From NCBI RefSeq assembly GCF_030124145.1, contig NZ_JASKMS010000041.1, positions 1 through 61,305 on the forward strand: a DNA stretch of 61,305 nucleotides. The letters run 5' to 3'. This stretch comes from Streptomyces sp. 378 (GTDB lineage: Bacteria > Actinomycetota > Actinomycetes > Streptomycetales > Streptomycetaceae). Below the pieces are notes generated by a model. That model ran no database searches and was not told where the DNA came from. It worked only from the letters and a program-made list of their open reading frames with translations. Shown one piece after another: positions 59,566 through 61,305 of the stretch (its first letter is position 1; each line of letters starts with the position of its first letter). A program made the translations under genes and the position numbers.

Positions 59566-60497
59566 AGATCGACCTGACCGACACCACGGCAAGCAAGATC
59601 AACAAGGCGCTGGTGCAGGGGCGCCGCGCCATCGGCACGCCTGCCGTGGGCATGGTCCTGACGATGGTGATCGTCACGGACGAGGAGAACGCCTACGACG
59701 CGATCAAGGCGGCCGAGGAGGCCTCGCACGAGCACCCCTCGCGCACCCTGGTCGTCATCAAGCGGCACGCCCGCACCCCGCGCGACCGTCAGGCCTCCCG
59801 CCTGGACGCCGAGGTCCGGGTGGGCGCCGACGCGGGCACCGGCGAGACGGTGATCCTGCGGACCTACGGCGAAGTGTCCGACCACGCCGACTCGGTGGTG
59901 CTGCCGCTGCTGCTGCCGGACGCGCCGGTGGTGGTGTGGTGGCCGATGGACGCCCCCGAGGTGCCCTCGAAGGACCCGCTCGGAGCGCTGGCCCAGCGCC
60001 GGATCACCGACCTGTACGCCGTCGCCAACCCCCTGGAGGTGCTGGAGAGCCGGGTCCGCTCCTACGCGCCCGGCGACACCGATCTCGCCTGGACCCGGCT
60101 GACGCCGTGGCGTTCGATGCTGGCGGCGGCGCTGGACCAGGCCCGGGTGCGGATCACCTCGGCGGCCGTGGAGGCCGAGGCCGAGAACCCGGCCGCCGAG
60201 CTGCTGGCCCGCTGGCTGGAGGCACGGCTGCACGTCCGGGTCGACCGTGTGGTCACCGCCGGTCCGGTCGTCACGGCCGTGCGCCTGGGCACGGAGAACG
60301 GCGAGATCGTCATCGACCGCCCCGAGGGGCCGCTGGCCACGCTGAGCCTGCCGGGCCAGCCGTCGCGCACCCTCGCGCTCAAGGTCCGTGCCACCTCCGA
60401 ACTCATCGCCGAGGAGCTGCGGCGCCTCGACGCGGACGAGATGTACGCCATCGCCCTGAACGGCGAGGCAACCGAGGAGACCCCTGCTCATGTCTGA
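59562..60497 (+). CDS. opcA: OpcA, glucose-6-phosphate dehydrogenase assembly protein
   Basis: A 311-residue OpcA-family protein: MKIDLTDTTASKINKALVQG at the start, VVWWPMDAPEVPSKDPLGAL near 126-145 and RLTPWRSMLAAALDQ. OpcA activates or assembles Zwf in cyanobacteria and actinobacteria. It overlaps zwf by four bases at the start and pgi by eight at the end, so the activator is co-translated with the enzyme. Confidence 0.93.
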   Translation: MKIDLTDTTASKINKALVQGRRAIGTPAVGMVLTMVIVTDEENAYDAIKAAEEASHEHPSRTLVVIKRHARTPRDRQASRLDAEVRVGADAGTGETVILRTYGEVSDHADSVVLPLLLPDAPVVVWWPMDAPEVPSKDPLGALAQRRITDLYAVANPLEVLESRVRSYAPGDTDLAWTRLTPWRSMLAAALDQARVRITSAAVEAEAENPAAELLARWLEARLHVRVDRVVTAGPVVTAVRLGTENGEIVIDRPEGPLATLSLPGQPSRTLALKVRATSELIAEELRRLDADEMYAIALNGEATEETPAHV

Positions 60498-61305
60498 CTC
60501 CCCCTCCGGTTCCCCGAGGCTCACCCGGCGCCCCGAGTGGGCCGCCCTGGAGGACCACCGCAAGGACGCCCTGCCCCGGCCGGACCTGCGCGAACTGTTC
60601 GCGGCGGACCCGGGGCGCGCCGAGCGCCACGTCGTGCGCGTGGGCGACCTGCGCATCGACTACTCCAAGCATCTGATCACCGACGAGACGCTCGCCCTGC
60701 TCCAGGAACTGGCCGCCGCGACCGACGTGTTCGGGCTGCGCGACGCCATGTTCCGCGGTGAGCGGATCAACGTCACCGAGAACCGGGCCGTGCTGCACAC
60801 CGCGCTGCGCGCCCCGCGGGACGCCGTCATCGAGATCGACGGCGAGAACGTCGTCCCGGGCGTGCACGCCGTGCTGGACAGGATGGTCGCCTTCGCGAAC
60901 CGGGTGCGCTCGGGTGAATGGACCGGGCACACCGGCAAGCGCATCCGCAACGTCGTCAACATCGGCATCGGCGGCTCGGATCTCGGCCCGGCGATGGCCT
61001 ACGACGCGCTGCGGCCGTTCACGGCCCGGGAGCTGACGTTCCGGTTCGTGTCGAACGTGGACGGCTCCGACCTGCACGAGGCCATCCGCGACCTGGACCC
61101 GGCCGAGACGCTGTTCATCGTCGCGTCCAAGACCTTCACCACGATCGAGACCATCACGAACGCGACCTCGGCGCGCTCCTGGCTGCTGGACGGCCTCGGG
61201 GGCGACGACAAGGCGGTCGCCCAGCACTTCGTGGCGCTGTCCACGAACGCCGAGAAGGTCGCGGACTTCGGCATCGACGTCGACAACATGTTCGAGTTCT
61301 GGGAC
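60490..61305 (+). CDS. pgi: glucose-6-phosphate isomerase (5' part)
   Basis: The first 272 codons of phosphoglucose isomerase; the frame runs off the window edge. Family motifs are YSKHLITDETLALL near 58-71, IGIGGSDLGPAMAYDAL near 157-173 and VASKTFTTIETITNA near 213-227. It interconverts glucose-6-phosphate and fructose-6-phosphate, letting the operon recycle carbon through the oxidative branch. ATG 60490 overlaps opcA by eight bases. Confidence 0.94.
   Translation, partial: MSDSPSGSPRLTRRPEWAALEDHRKDALPRPDLRELFAADPGRAERHVVRVGDLRIDYSKHLITDETLALLQELAAATDVFGLRDAMFRGERINVTENRAVLHTALRAPRDAVIEIDGENVVPGVHAVLDRMVAFANRVRSGEWTGHTGKRIRNVVNIGIGGSDLGPAMAYDALRPFTARELTFRFVSNVDGSDLHEAIRDLDPAETLFIVASKTFTTIETITNATSARSWLLDGLGGDDKAVAQHFVALSTNAEKVADFGIDVDNMFEFWD

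Overview
The window is high-GC actinobacterial DNA and almost certainly from a Streptomyces chromosome. The evidence is strong third-position GC bias, GTG and TTG starts, many four-base stop/start overlaps, LAL-type and IclR/GntR/DeoR/PaaX regulators, a DUF2510 protein, and an actinobacterial pca operon with a fused pcaL gene. From memory, the backbone (pca operon, Tat phospholipase C, a phosphopantetheinyl transferase, and a tkt-tal-zwf-opcA-pgi operon) resembles the S. coelicolor SCO6659-SCO6704 stretch, but that was not checked here. No rRNA, tRNA, CRISPR array or intact mobile element was seen.

Layout. 0-9.7 kb: a zinc alcohol/formaldehyde dehydrogenase, a DUF3048 lipoprotein, and the protocatechuate regulon (pcaV divergent from pcaIJFHGBL). 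9.8-18.5 kb: a large LAL-like ATPase lacking its DNA-binding end, a broken MFS gene, a repeat-rich DUF2510 membrane protein, broken TetR and PAP2 genes, a DMT permease and a Tat-exported phospholipase C. 18.8-21 kb: vanillate demethylase (vanA, a 59-residue coupled ORF, vanB). 21.2-26.7 kb: a hydroxyproline operon (three-subunit D-hydroxyproline dehydrogenase, deaminase, epimerase, GntR regulator). 26.7-29.3 kb: a lone MmyB-like ligand-binding protein divergent from an EspR-like HTH protein and an ImmA/IrrE metalloprotease. 29.6-32.5 kb: PPTase and metallophosphoesterase divergent from an ATP-grasp enzyme.

32.7-38.6 kb: a DeoR / GH4 / GH38 glycosidase operon ending in a truncated GH29 fucosidase, with broken sugar-kinase and hydrolase pieces on its far side. 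38.6-47.6 kb: a PaaX regulator; an acyl-CoA catabolic operon (SDR, amidohydrolase, CoA ligase, MaoC hydratase) divergent from a MarR regulator; then a metabolite:H+ symporter, a secreted hydrolase and an IclR regulator. 47.6-51.6 kb: an uncharacterised redox operon (SRPBCC, CrtI-like oxidoreductase, SDR, MpaB-like oxygenase). 52-54.5 kb: a secreted GH16 glucanase behind a LacI-type operator, and an AraC regulator. 54.6 kb to the edge: the pentose-phosphate operon.

The segment is mainly catabolic. VanAB turns vanillate into protocatechuate plus formaldehyde. PcaHGBL and PcaIJF take protocatechuate to succinyl-CoA and acetyl-CoA, and the dehydrogenase at the left edge could remove the formaldehyde. 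A second theme is decay: at least five places hold the start of one gene joined to the end of another or a frameshifted remnant, and three have kilobase-scale or smaller tandem duplications nearby.
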